64,000 nucleotides of DNA, taken from the NCBI GenBank assembly GCA_902728285.1, contig CACVBU010000854.1, positions 1,352,059-1,416,058 of the forward strand, given 5' to 3'. This document shows, in pieces, positions 55,783 to 64,000 of the stretch. A program made the translations under genes and the position numbers. The first letter of the stretch is position 1; each line of letters starts with the position of its first letter. This DNA is from Clytia hemisphaerica (Eukaryota; Cnidaria; Hydrozoa; Leptothecata; Clytiidae). Under the pieces are notes generated by a model, which saw nothing but the letters and a program-made list of their open reading frames with translations, did not search any database and was not told where the DNA came from.

Positions 55783-56561
55783 CAAACAGGAGTCAATGTA
55801 GGGAGGCGGAAGCCGTGTTTGCAACGGTTAACACTGTAAAGTGCATTGGATATGTTCAAACTGAAATAGAAAATTGAACAAAAACTAAGTCCTAATGTAT
55901 ATATGAAAATAAAGTAAAATTGAAGTTTGAATGACAAAGTTCTATGTGTAAGCTAAGTATAATTGAATGCTAGTAGAAAAATAAGTAATGAAAATGTATC
56001 TTAAACCTAATAGCCACTATAAGAAAGCAAAAGGCAAAGGAAGGGAAAGCAAAAAGAGAAAAACTCACCAGCTGGCCTGAATGTGAAAGCTGTGTAGGCA
56101 GCATGTACACAGGGTGTGTTAGACTAACACCAAGTGTATGAAAAGTGACTAAGTTTGTATTGATAAGAGACTAATTTGATGTTGACTCCTAGAATGTCTC
56201 TGTTGAAGTGAGGCAAGTGACCTCTATTTATGCATTCTGCAGAACAGATGCATAAATTACAGACCAAAAAATTAATTTGACAAAAATGAAATAAATTAGT
56301 GAAAATGCAAAGTAGATATTGAATTGACATAAATTAATGAATAAAATACTGACCAAACATATAAATTTCACAAAGCTAAAGAAAAAATACCAAAAGTGGT
56401 AGAAAAGTGTGTAAATTGCAGACCAAACTGAAAAATGTAAACAAACATGACAAAAACAAATGAAGACACAGAAAATGACACTGTGAAAAATGGTGGGAGT
56501 GTTGTTTGGGACTCTGAGATTTTGAGAACTTAAGGTTGCCTGCCTTAACACTCCCCCAACA
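55783..56561 (-). repeat. 3' LTR of the BEL/Pao retrotransposon
   Basis: On the minus strand the LTR starts TGTTGGGGGAGTGTTAAGGC at 56561 and runs about 780 bp to near CCTGTTTG at 55783. The same sequence begins again at 63689 and runs off the window. The two copies differ by a net 28-bp indel after GTGCATTGGA plus a single-base change in an A-run, and otherwise agree over the visible 310 bp. Confidence 0.9.
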
Positions 56562-56575
56562 GAATGAAAAAAAAT

Positions 56576-56577
<2 letters not shown>

Positions 56578-56616
<39 letters not shown>
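56578..56616 (-). other. Long A-tract before the 3' LTR
   Basis: On the minus strand a run of about 39 A residues lies between the Gag-Pol stop and the LTR, where the polypurine tract that primes plus-strand synthesis is expected. True length may be affected by homopolymer miscalling. Confidence 0.6.
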
Positions 56617-56617
<1 letters not shown>

Positions 56618-56636
56618 ATAATTATAAACTAAGGAT

Positions 56637-59600
56637 TCAATTCTTCAACCCATACAATTGTGAGGTGATATCAATTTCATCAATACCATGGATCAATATC
56701 AATGAACGGACTGAACGATGGGTTACACGTTTGGCTTTCTCGTTATTGTTTACATATTCGACATCAACTTCACGAATCTTTCCATCTCGACCATTGTTGA
56801 CGTTCTGAATTCGACCAAATTGATAAGTAGATGCAAGACTTGACTCTTGCTTTGTGAAAAGCACGATATCTCCAGTTTTTATGTCTGTGTCGTTGTTGAA
56901 CCATTTTGGTTGACTCATCAAGTTAGGTACATGAGCCGTGAGCCAGCACTCAAACCAAGTGTCGTAAATCTTTTTGTTTGTTCTAATGATCTTGTCGTAG
57001 TCATTAGACACAGATAATGGTTCTGTCGGTGATCTTTCATTGTTACGCCCAAGAAGTAGACGATTTGGAGTTAGTAGATCTGACATCTCGAAATGTTTAT
57101 GATTTCCAACAGCTAGTGGTAAATTGTTGATTGTGTTTGAGATGGTTGATGCAAGTGTTTCCCAATGCAATATGGATAGACGTTCTTTGTTGATAGATTT
57201 TTCAATTGACTTCTTGATTTCAGATATCTTTCTCTCAACCCGACCATGAACATTATGTCCTCCAACAGGACACGTGGCAAATTCAATGTTGAGCTTGGAA
57301 TGTAGATGTTGTTGAATATCGACGAGGTTCAATTCCATGGTTTCACATGCTTTTATTAGTTGACTTCCCTCATCCACAAGTAGCTTTTTTGGATAGCCCA
57401 CTTCACATGCCAATCTTGTAAATGCTTGAAGAAAAGCAAGAGTGTCATAATTATCCATGACCTTGATTTTTGTTGATGTCGTTGTTGCACAGCAAAATAC
57501 TACCAGCCAAATCTTGACTGTGGTTCGTTTGTGATGCTGGGAGTATGATAAGAATGGACCAGCCAGATCAGTCATTGTGGTGTAGAAAGCAGGTGCAATT
57601 TTGAGATTATCCTCTGAGAGAGGACCCATGATGACATTGAACTTCCGCTTTAGCAGGTAGCGACATCGTGGACAGGATGATCTGACCATCTTGACCAGTG
57701 ATCGTCCTTCTAAGATATAACATTGCTGAAGAACGTAACGCCATGTTGTTTCCACTCCTGAGTGCAGAGCGGTGGGGTGATTCCAATGAATGTCCATAAT
57801 AATTGAATATGCCAATGGAGAATTCTTGTCGACAAGTGGGACGCAAAAGGTTGAAGCAGTGAGGTCCTTCATCGTGGATGTTGCCTTTCCAAGTGTAGAG
57901 ATTTGATCGGTTGGCAGGATACGTCCAGTGAAGTAAAGAATTCCATCCTTTTCCTCTGAGATCTTCTTGAACTTTGATCGATCGTTGAAGTGCTTCACCT
58001 CTTGTGTTGCCTTCTTGAAGAAGTATTGTCTGGAGTTGCTGATATCCTCATCGGTCAAAGATGGTAATTGATTTAGAGGATTGATTTTAGAAGTTATGGT
58101 AAATTTCTTTCGAAGAGCATTGATGTATTTGATGACATATCCCATGATTCTGATGACCGTGTGAAATCTTTTGAAGTTGGGATCCAACAAGTAGCATGAT
58201 AACTTGTACCTGTCTGATATAGCCTCAGGAAGTGTTAGTTTTGTGGAGGAAATGAAGCAATTGATAACTTCTTTTCGATCATCATCCCTTGATTCCTTTT
58301 TCATGAGTTGTTTCTCCTGAGCATTGAGTGAGATTTCCTGAACTGATTGGTCTGGAAATGTTGATGCGTCTTGATTCATCCATGGATATCCTTGGATCCA
58401 GTGAGAATTTTGATCTATTTCTTTGATTGATTCACATCTTCTTGTGCCCAAGTCTGCGATCATGTCTTCGGACTTTAAGTATTTCCATTCATTGATATCT
58501 GTGAATCGGTGTATTTCTGAAACTCTATTTCTTGTCCATTGCTTGAGATTCAGGTTGTCATTGCTAATCCAATATAATGTGATCTGTGAATCTGTGAATT
58601 TTATGGAAGACTTGTGCTTGTCTTTGAGGGCTTGTTTGATGGTATGTCCTGAATGAGCATTGATCATTGAAGCAAACAATTCAGCCCTTGGTTGGGTGTA
58701 CTCTTGTGAAATCAGTTTTGAACGACCAAATATGAGTTGACACGAATGCAATCCATTTTTCCTTTGGAATCTGACATAAATAGCGATACAGACAAGATAT
58801 TTGCTGGCATCACCAAATTCAAGTGTCTGGATGTCCAAGTTTGCTGCATCGTCTGGGATGATTGCACGTTTGAATCTGACTTTCTTGATTTCATCCATCA
58901 TCTCGAAATGATTGATCCAGAGACTTCTGAGGTTATCTGGAAGGACGTCATCCCAATCCATCTTTCTTTTGACCAGATCGTGGAGGTCCAACTTCATGGT
59001 TGCTACAATTGGAGTGATAAGTCCGGTGATGTCATATAACTCTGCAACTTTGGCAACACATTGACGTCGAGTTAGATCCTTTGGGATTGTAGATTGCAGT
59101 GTTGGTTTTCGCCCTCGTGACTTCTTGGCAAAGTTGAGCTGTTGTACATCAAGTGAGATTTCGTCTTCATGAGGGAACCATCTAAGTCCAGCCACTGATA
59201 CTGTTTCTCCATCATTTGATAGTGATTCTTGTGGTCTTTGTCCAGAGAAAGTGAACCCTTTTAGACTGAAACCACCATGACTGATGACAACTTCAAGATC
59301 GTCTGCCAGTTTGTGGGCCAAGTTGACTGTTGGTGCTCCTGATAGGCAATCGTCGACATACACATCGTTTGAAACTATTTGATGGATTTGTGGATACTCC
59401 TCTTTGAACAGTCGTGCAGTTTCCCTCAATCCTCTTTCTGCTTGATTGCCACTTGATTTGATACCATATATGAGGGTTTTGATCACTTTTTCTTCTGGTG
59501 GCTTTGTAGAGTCGAGCTGATCTTGCCAAAGGTAACGCTGAAGACCCCAGTGGCTTGGATGTAGTTTGATTGAATTGTACATTTTTTGAACATCTGTGTG

Positions 59601-62600
59601 GAAAACCACGGAGTGACACCTCCACCGCACGAAGATGTCAACAAGACGGTTCATGTTATTCCTTCCCTTGGCGAGAAGGTCATTGAGCGAAAATCCAGAG
59701 TTGGTGGTCATGGATGCATCGAATACCACCCGACATGGTGTTGATACTGATGATTCTTTCCAAACGGCGCGCCATGGGATGTAATTTTGTAGATTTGATT
59801 GCGCCAATGACTGTTGCATTTCCTTCGGGAGGTTTTTGACATAGTCGACGTAGCCAAGTTTTTGGAGTTTGTGTTCGGAGTTAATGATGTCATCTTTGTC
59901 ATCAGGGTTTTTGACGAGTCTGTGAAGCTGTTGATTATACACTTTGAGAGCAATGCCTCGATTTGGAGATAATCTGCTTGGACTGTCCATGAGTGGAAGA
60001 GTAGCAATTGACTGGTGGTTTTGTATGTCCACTGTGACGGAATCATCTATGAATTGTTGTTCAGTTTCTTCTTTGATGCTCATGATCTCGTTGGTGAGGT
60101 TTTTGCATTTGGCACATCCTCTGCAACTGACGCAACGAAAAGTTTGTTCACTTCCAGCACGTTCTGCTTCGTTGAAGGTGTTGATTGTTGATTGTTCATC
60201 ATCAAAATGATTACTCTTACTGTTGAAGACGTCACCAATTTGTGATAGATAACCGAGTAAACGAATGTCTGGATTAACGTCATACCCATTGTGAAAAAGA
60301 CGAAGTTGGTTTGATACAAAGTGTGTTGATAAGTGTGCTGCACCAATCCTGTTGAAGACCTCATGAGGTCCCCCAATGATGCCAAATGAACCATCTGTGT
60401 TGACGAACTGTGATCTGTATATGGTAAGTCCGGATGGTAGTTGAAAGACAGGTTCTGGAAAATAGCGATTGTACTTCATCCCAATCATGAAATCTACATC
60501 ACCTCCGATTGATTTAGGAACGCTAGGAAGGAATTGAATATTGTTACCTTCCTTGATGTAGCAATCTTTGATGTCATCGTAAACTTTTCCCTGTAGTGGA
60601 TATTGTGGAAAGGTTTCAGTGATACGATCCATACATGGGCCAATCATCACGGCTTGTGATCCATGGCTGAGTGGAATTGATATTTTGTAGATACCACGTC
60701 TTGATACATTCTTTGAGCCACCAACACCATTCATTTCGACTTCGTATGATGAGTGTTTGACAGCGTTGGGTCCCAGGTGTCTGACTGCTTCGAAGCGACT
60801 GACAAAGTCACTGCAGCCAGTGTCGTAGAAGATCGTGTACGTTCGCTTGTTGATGCAGATTGACTGTAGCATAAAGATAGCATTGTTTGAGTCATCCACT
60901 TGTTGATGATGATTTGATTTGAATGTACTATGATAAATCCTGATGTCCTTTGAATAGGTTGGTAGTGGATGTTTTCGGATGCAAACGTCCTTGTAGTGTT
61001 CCAGGATGTCCTTGTTGACTTGTTCCAGCTTGTGTTCGTCGCAGACAAGGATATGCTTCTTGATCTTTTCATTAGCGTGTGACGGATGTTGACAAATAAA
61101 TCTGTGTTGACATCTCCCTTCATTGTGTTTGCCTGTGCTGATCTTCGCTCCAGGGTAGAGGCATTGATGGCACAGGCTGTTGTCTTTGAGGAACTTCAGA
61201 CGTTGGTCGGCTGTCATGTCTACGAACGTCTTACACGAGAAGTATTGGATCAGCTTGGTGTTCTTCGGGCCATTGGTCGGAACGTGATCATTGGCACCAC
61301 AAATGAAGCATGTTGACAATGATGGTTGTTGAGGTGGTGTTGGTTGTCTTGGTTGTTGACCAAAGTAGGATGATCCTCTTCCTTTCTGCCTTCCATCTTT
61401 ATCCTTGTCTTTCCCAGGGGTGGTGCCAACATTTGAGTGAAGGATGGTAACTTGTTGTTGGATTTTGATCTCCTTCTCCAAAAAGTCGATCATGAGCTTC
61501 CATTTATATTTTCCCTCTCTCGGATTGTCACAGCTGTATGTAAGCCATCTCATCAGTCTGCTTTGGCCCAACTTGTTTGAGAGGTGTGTAAGTGCGTCCC
61601 CATAGTATAATTCATTCTCGATGTGATGCGTTGAGGCTAGAAGCATCAAATCTCGCATGGTATTGACGATTTTGCTGAGCGATTCTGTGATCTTGGTTGA
61701 GTCTTTAACCTTCATATCAATGGATGTGAGGGTTGCGAGCTTTTGCGAAAGTAGTAGCTTTCGGTCTCCAAAGGCGTCCTTGAGTCGAAGCCAGATTTCA
61801 TCGATGTCATTTACGTTCTTAACAAGTTCAAACGCATGTTTTCCAAGGTGATTGTTTTTCACAAAGTCTGGTTGTAAGGATGTTGGTACGTGATCAGAAT
61901 AAAGTTTTTTGAAGTTGTCAATGAATGTGTAAATATCAATCTCAGCTTCGTAACCAATGAATTTGGGCAATTTGATATTTAGTTGAACCTTTTTGAAAGA
62001 GTCAAGTTTATCAAGTTCTCGAGATTTCATTTCATCGTTTATGGTCTTTTCATACTGTTGAGCAGATTTGTGAAGTGTATCGTAGTTTGTCTTGATTGGA
62101 CCATAGACTGCTGCACTGGTGTTGAGTTCAATCAGTTCCTTTAGGTTTTCTGAGATAGTGCTAACTTCTGACATGCGTGATTGTAGTTGCTTTTTGCGTA
62201 ATTTCAAGTCATCATTTGTAACAGTTGTGATGGTGACGGTAAAGACTTTGGTGAGATATTCTATTGCCCGTGTAGCTTCTTCAGCGATAAAGGTTGATTT
62301 TTGAGAATTGACAGATTGAGTCTCTTTGGTAGTGGTAAGATCAATATCTTGAATTTGTTTCTGAATAATTTGGACATAGGTAGCAACCTCATTAATTGTT
62401 GAAGAGTATGGCTTACCATATTTTTGTTCGTAGTTTTCCAGAGAGTCTTGATGGTCTTGGAGTAAGAAACGTAGCTCTCTATCTTTATCTCTGTACTTCT
62501 TGCGGAGCGCCTGGATGTCAGTGATGCAACGTTTCATGACATCAGTCGATTGTTTGATTAGAGGTGGAGCAAAGTCTTGAATGATGTCAAGGATTTCATC

Positions 62601-62654
62601 TTGATAGCCAATGAGCGAGAACAACAATGCTTTAACTTCTGGTTTACCGTCCAT
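56637..62654 (-). CDS. BEL/Pao Gag-Pol polyprotein
   Basis: From the ATG at 62654 (MDGKPEVKALLFSLIGYQDE) the frame gives 2005 aa; it stays open upstream to 63470 through the minisatellite. The start is chosen because everything upstream is repeat. In order: coiled-coil Gag start; DUF1759-type Gag segment (LPKFIGYEAEIDIYTFIDNF, about residue 220); Cys/His knuckle CFICGANDH (about 450) with further Cys clusters; aspartyl protease FYDTGCSDF (about 612); reverse transcriptase with YVDDCLSG (about 1099); Pao-type RNase H region (EFGDASKY, FTDSQITLYW, about 1280-1370); zinc-binding integrase head (HPTALHSG, SCPRCRY); integrase core with D, D, E in MTDLAGP (about 1696), LVDEGSQ (about 1761) and GRVERK (about 1807); and the C-terminal DUF5641-type domain (KTGDIVLF). 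It copies and inserts the element. No internal stop or frameshift is seen. No envelope gene. Confidence 0.93.
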   Translation of the reverse strand: MDGKPEVKALLFSLIGYQDEILDIIQDFAPPLIKQSTDVMKRCITDIQALRKKYRDKDRELRFLLQDHQDSLENYEQKYGKPYSSTINEVATYVQIIQKQIQDIDLTTTKETQSVNSQKSTFIAEEATRAIEYLTKVFTVTITTVTNDDLKLRKKQLQSRMSEVSTISENLKELIELNTSAAVYGPIKTNYDTLHKSAQQYEKTINDEMKSRELDKLDSFKKVQLNIKLPKFIGYEAEIDIYTFIDNFKKLYSDHVPTSLQPDFVKNNHLGKHAFELVKNVNDIDEIWLRLKDAFGDRKLLLSQKLATLTSIDMKVKDSTKITESLSKIVNTMRDLMLLASTHHIENELYYGDALTHLSNKLGQSRLMRWLTYSCDNPREGKYKWKLMIDFLEKEIKIQQQVTILHSNVGTTPGKDKDKDGRQKGRGSSYFGQQPRQPTPPQQPSLSTCFICGANDHVPTNGPKNTKLIQYFSCKTFVDMTADQRLKFLKDNSLCHQCLYPGAKISTGKHNEGRCQHRFICQHPSHANEKIKKHILVCDEHKLEQVNKDILEHYKDVCIRKHPLPTYSKDIRIYHSTFKSNHHQQVDDSNNAIFMLQSICINKRTYTIFYDTGCSDFVSRFEAVRHLGPNAVKHSSYEVEMNGVGGSKNVSRRGIYKISIPLSHGSQAVMIGPCMDRITETFPQYPLQGKVYDDIKDCYIKEGNNIQFLPSVPKSIGGDVDFMIGMKYNRYFPEPVFQLPSGLTIYRSQFVNTDGSFGIIGGPHEVFNRIGAAHLSTHFVSNQLRLFHNGYDVNPDIRLLGYLSQIGDVFNSKSNHFDDEQSTINTFNEAERAGSEQTFRCVSCRGCAKCKNLTNEIMSIKEETEQQFIDDSVTVDIQNHQSIATLPLMDSPSRLSPNRGIALKVYNQQLHRLVKNPDDKDDIINSEHKLQKLGYVDYVKNLPKEMQQSLAQSNLQNYIPWRAVWKESSVSTPCRVVFDASMTTNSGFSLNDLLAKGRNNMNRLVDIFVRWRCHSVVFHTDVQKMYNSIKLHPSHWGLQRYLWQDQLDSTKPPEEKVIKTLIYGIKSSGNQAERGLRETARLFKEEYPQIHQIVSNDVYVDDCLSGAPTVNLAHKLADDLEVVISHGGFSLKGFTFSGQRPQESLSNDGETVSVAGLRWFPHEDEISLDVQQLNFAKKSRGRKPTLQSTIPKDLTRRQCVAKVAELYDITGLITPIVATMKLDLHDLVKRKMDWDDVLPDNLRSLWINHFEMMDEIKKVRFKRAIIPDDAANLDIQTLEFGDASKYLVCIAIYVRFQRKNGLHSCQLIFGRSKLISQEYTQPRAELFASMINAHSGHTIKQALKDKHKSSIKFTDSQITLYWISNDNLNLKQWTRNRVSEIHRFTDINEWKYLKSEDMIADLGTRRCESIKEIDQNSHWIQGYPWMNQDASTFPDQSVQEISLNAQEKQLMKKESRDDDRKEVINCFISSTKLTLPEAISDRYKLSCYLLDPNFKRFHTVIRIMGYVIKYINALRKKFTITSKINPLNQLPSLTDEDISNSRQYFFKKATQEVKHFNDRSKFKKISEEKDGILYFTGRILPTDQISTLGKATSTMKDLTASTFCVPLVDKNSPLAYSIIMDIHWNHPTALHSGVETTWRYVLQQCYILEGRSLVKMVRSSCPRCRYLLKRKFNVIMGPLSEDNLKIAPAFYTTMTDLAGPFLSYSQHHKRTTVKIWLVVFCCATTTSTKIKVMDNYDTLAFLQAFTRLACEVGYPKKLLVDEGSQLIKACETMELNLVDIQQHLHSKLNIEFATCPVGGHNVHGRVERKISEIKKSIEKSINKERLSILHWETLASTISNTINNLPLAVGNHKHFEMSDLLTPNRLLLGRNNERSPTEPLSVSNDYDKIIRTNKKIYDTWFECWLTAHVPNLMSQPKWFNNDTDIKTGDIVLFTKQESSLASTYQFGRIQNVNNGRDGKIREVDVEYVNNNEKAKRVTHRSVRSLILIHGIDEIDITSQLYGLKN

Positions 62655-62663
62655 TTGGATGAC

Positions 62664-63478
62664 TTGGTCGGACGACGGTTGAAGTTGGTCGGACGACAGT
62701 TGAAGTTGGTCGGACGACAGTTGAAGTTGGTCGGACGACAGTTGAAGTTGGTCGGACGACAGTTGAAGTTGGTCGGACGACGGTTGAAGTTGGTCGGACG
62801 ACGGTTGAAGTTGGTCGGACGACGGTTGAAGTTGGTCGGACGACGGTTGAAGTTGGTCGGACGACGTGTTGAGTTGTCGGACGACAAGTGAGTTGAGTCG
62901 GACGACAAGTGAGTTGAGTCGGACGACAAGTGAGTTGAGTCGGACGACAAGTGAGTTGAGTCGGACGACAAGTGAGTTGAGTCGGACGACAAGTGAGTTG
63001 AGTCGGACGACAAGTGAGTTGAGTCGGACGACAAGTGAGTTGAGTCGGACGACAAGTGAGTTGAGTCGGACGACAAGTGAGTTGAGTCGGACGACAAGTG
63101 AGTTGAGTCGGACGACAAGTGAGTTGAGTCGGACGACAAGTGAGTTGAGTCGGACGACAAGTGAGTTGAGTCGGACGACAAGTGAGTTGAGTCGGACGAC
63201 AAGTGAGTTGAGTCGGACGACAAGTGAGTTGAGTCGGACGACAATTGAGGACGACAAGTGCGTTGATTCGACACGTGAGTGAGTCGATGACAAGTTATTG
63301 AGTCGGACGACAAGTGAGTTGAGTCGGACGACAAGTGAGTTGAGTCGGAGCAAGTGACGGACACAAGTGAGTTGAGTCGGACGACAAGTGAGTTGAGTGG
63401 ACGACAAGTGATTTGAGTCGGACGACAAGTGAGTTGAGTCGGAAGACAAGTGCGTTGAGTCGGACGACAAATGAGTTG
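62664..63478 (-). repeat. 21-bp minisatellite fused in frame ahead of Gag
   Basis: Two adjoining arrays have a 21-bp period. Array 1 (62664-62866, about 10 units) has the core GTTGGTCGGACGACRGTTG. Array 2 (62867-63478, more than 20 units, degenerate at the far end) has the core GTCGGACGACAAGTGAG. Because 21 is a multiple of 3, the minus strand is open in two frames, giving heptads DQLQPSS then RLNSLVV in the Gag frame, and STHLSSD in the other. Units past 63240 are irregular with small deletions. Confidence 0.92.
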
Positions 63479-63688
63479 TATCACTTACGGTTGAGTGAGT
63501 TGAGTCTTATTCCCGGTATTTCCATAAGTCTTGAAGTTGAAACGATTTTTCGGTCTCAAGTTATAACTCATCTACCAAACAGCGGTTGGTCGGTGAATCT
63601 TGATTGAACAGTGCGTGATGTGGTGATGCATCAGTTTATGTTGATAACGTTGATAGCGGCTCTGTTTGAATGTGGGGTCAGAGATGAG
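63479..63688 (-). other. 5' leader of the BEL/Pao element
   Basis: Sequence between the 5' LTR and the minisatellite on the minus strand. No recognisable primer-binding site complementary to a tRNA 3' end was found. Non-coding. Confidence 0.5.
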
Positions 63689-64000
63689 CAAACAGGAGTC
63701 AATGTAGGGAGGCGGAAGCCGTGTTTGCAACGGTTAACACTGTAAAGTGCATTGGACAAAAAACAAGTCCTAATGTATATATGAAAATAAAGTAAAATTG
63801 AAGTTTGAATGACAAAGTTCTATGTGTAAGCTAAGTATAATTGAATGCTAGTAGAAAAATAAGTAATGAAAATGTATCTTAAACCTAATAGCCACTATAA
63901 GAAAGCAAAAGGCAAAGGAAGGGAAAGCAAAAAAGAAAAACTCACCAGCTGGCCTGAATGTGAAAGCTGTGTAGGCAGCATGTACACAGGGTGTGTTAGA
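63689..64000 (-). repeat. 5' LTR of the BEL/Pao element (partial)
   Basis: Matches 55783-56120 apart from the indel noted for the 3' LTR. The window ends inside it, so the LTR start, promoter and outer target-site duplication are not visible. Confidence 0.9.

Larger units (their letters stand above)
55783..64000 (-). mobile_element. BEL/Pao LTR retrotransposon, nearly complete, 5' LTR cut by window end
   Basis: The order on the minus strand is: 5' LTR (64000 to about 63689, partial), a short leader, a 21-bp minisatellite, one long Gag-Pol frame, an A-tract, and the 3' LTR. The protease, reverse transcriptase, RNase H and integrase order is that of BEL/Pao. The frame is unbroken over 2005 codons, and the LTRs are similar where comparable, so insertion is fairly recent. 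No tRNA-complementary primer site beginning TGG is evident just inside the 5' LTR. Confidence 0.93.

Noticed and set aside
62664..63478. CRISPR-like array of short direct repeats
   Set aside because: Units are contiguous with no unique spacers, and the context is an animal retrotransposon.
62558..63484. A second long minus-strand frame (308 codons of STHLSSD and RPTNFN heptads) overlapping the start of Gag-Pol
   Set aside because: It is the 21-bp minisatellite read in another frame; it then enters Gag sequence out of frame and stops.

Overview
The window is AT-rich, intron-bearing animal DNA. Introns are mostly GT-AG and 80 bp to about 5 kb long. The protein families (a Polycomb RING2, a Nab2/ZC3H14 poly(A)-binding protein, claudin/PMP22-like tetraspans, UBE2T) and the heavy load of inverted-repeat DNA elements plus a BEL/Pao retrotransposon suggest an invertebrate metazoan. 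An early-branching lineage such as a cnidarian or sponge is possible, but the sequence alone does not fix the phylum. I could run no database search; identities rest on recognised motifs and on exon phases that agree.

Layout. 1-9066: no confident gene; dispersed repeats, several small inverted-repeat elements (MITEs) and one orphan exon-like segment. 9067-30554, minus strand: one large gene of about 19 exons, the ZC3H14/Nab2 homologue. It has an N-terminal PWI-like fold, a very long RS-rich exon, acidic and charged linkers, the family EFIVTLDG motif and four tandem CCCH zinc fingers; its introns are packed with MITEs and a 3 x 346-bp tandem repeat. 30555-34222: divergent intergenic region with three more MITEs. 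34223-36000, plus strand: a complete RING2/RNF2 gene in four coding exons. 36001-38179: intergenic, with a tandem duplication split by a MITE. 38180-44668, minus strand: two tandem three-exon genes for claudin/PMP22-like four-pass membrane proteins; the second carries a 1.7-kb repeat array in intron 2. 44845-45600: decayed LINE reverse-transcriptase fragment. 46500-53640: almost entirely nested inverted-repeat elements. 54044-54688: a possible head-to-head pair, a short unknown first exon (minus) and the first exon of a UBE2T homologue (plus). 55783-64000: a nearly complete BEL/Pao LTR retrotransposon on the minus strand, with an intact Gag-Pol frame, a 3' LTR, and a 5' LTR cut by the window end. 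It was inserted into a palindromic DNA element.

How the genes relate. ZC3H14 (nuclear poly(A) RNA binding and processing) and RING2 (PRC1 H2A ubiquitin ligase) are housekeeping nuclear genes transcribed away from each other. The two tetraspan genes are a local duplication. UBE2T would be an E2 of the Fanconi pathway. I see no operon or defence island. The most unusual material is the enlarged RS-type ZC3H14 with a stop codon lying inside a strong splice donor, the in-frame 21-bp minisatellite in front of the BEL/Pao Gag, and the many nested fold-back elements with clear target-site duplications.
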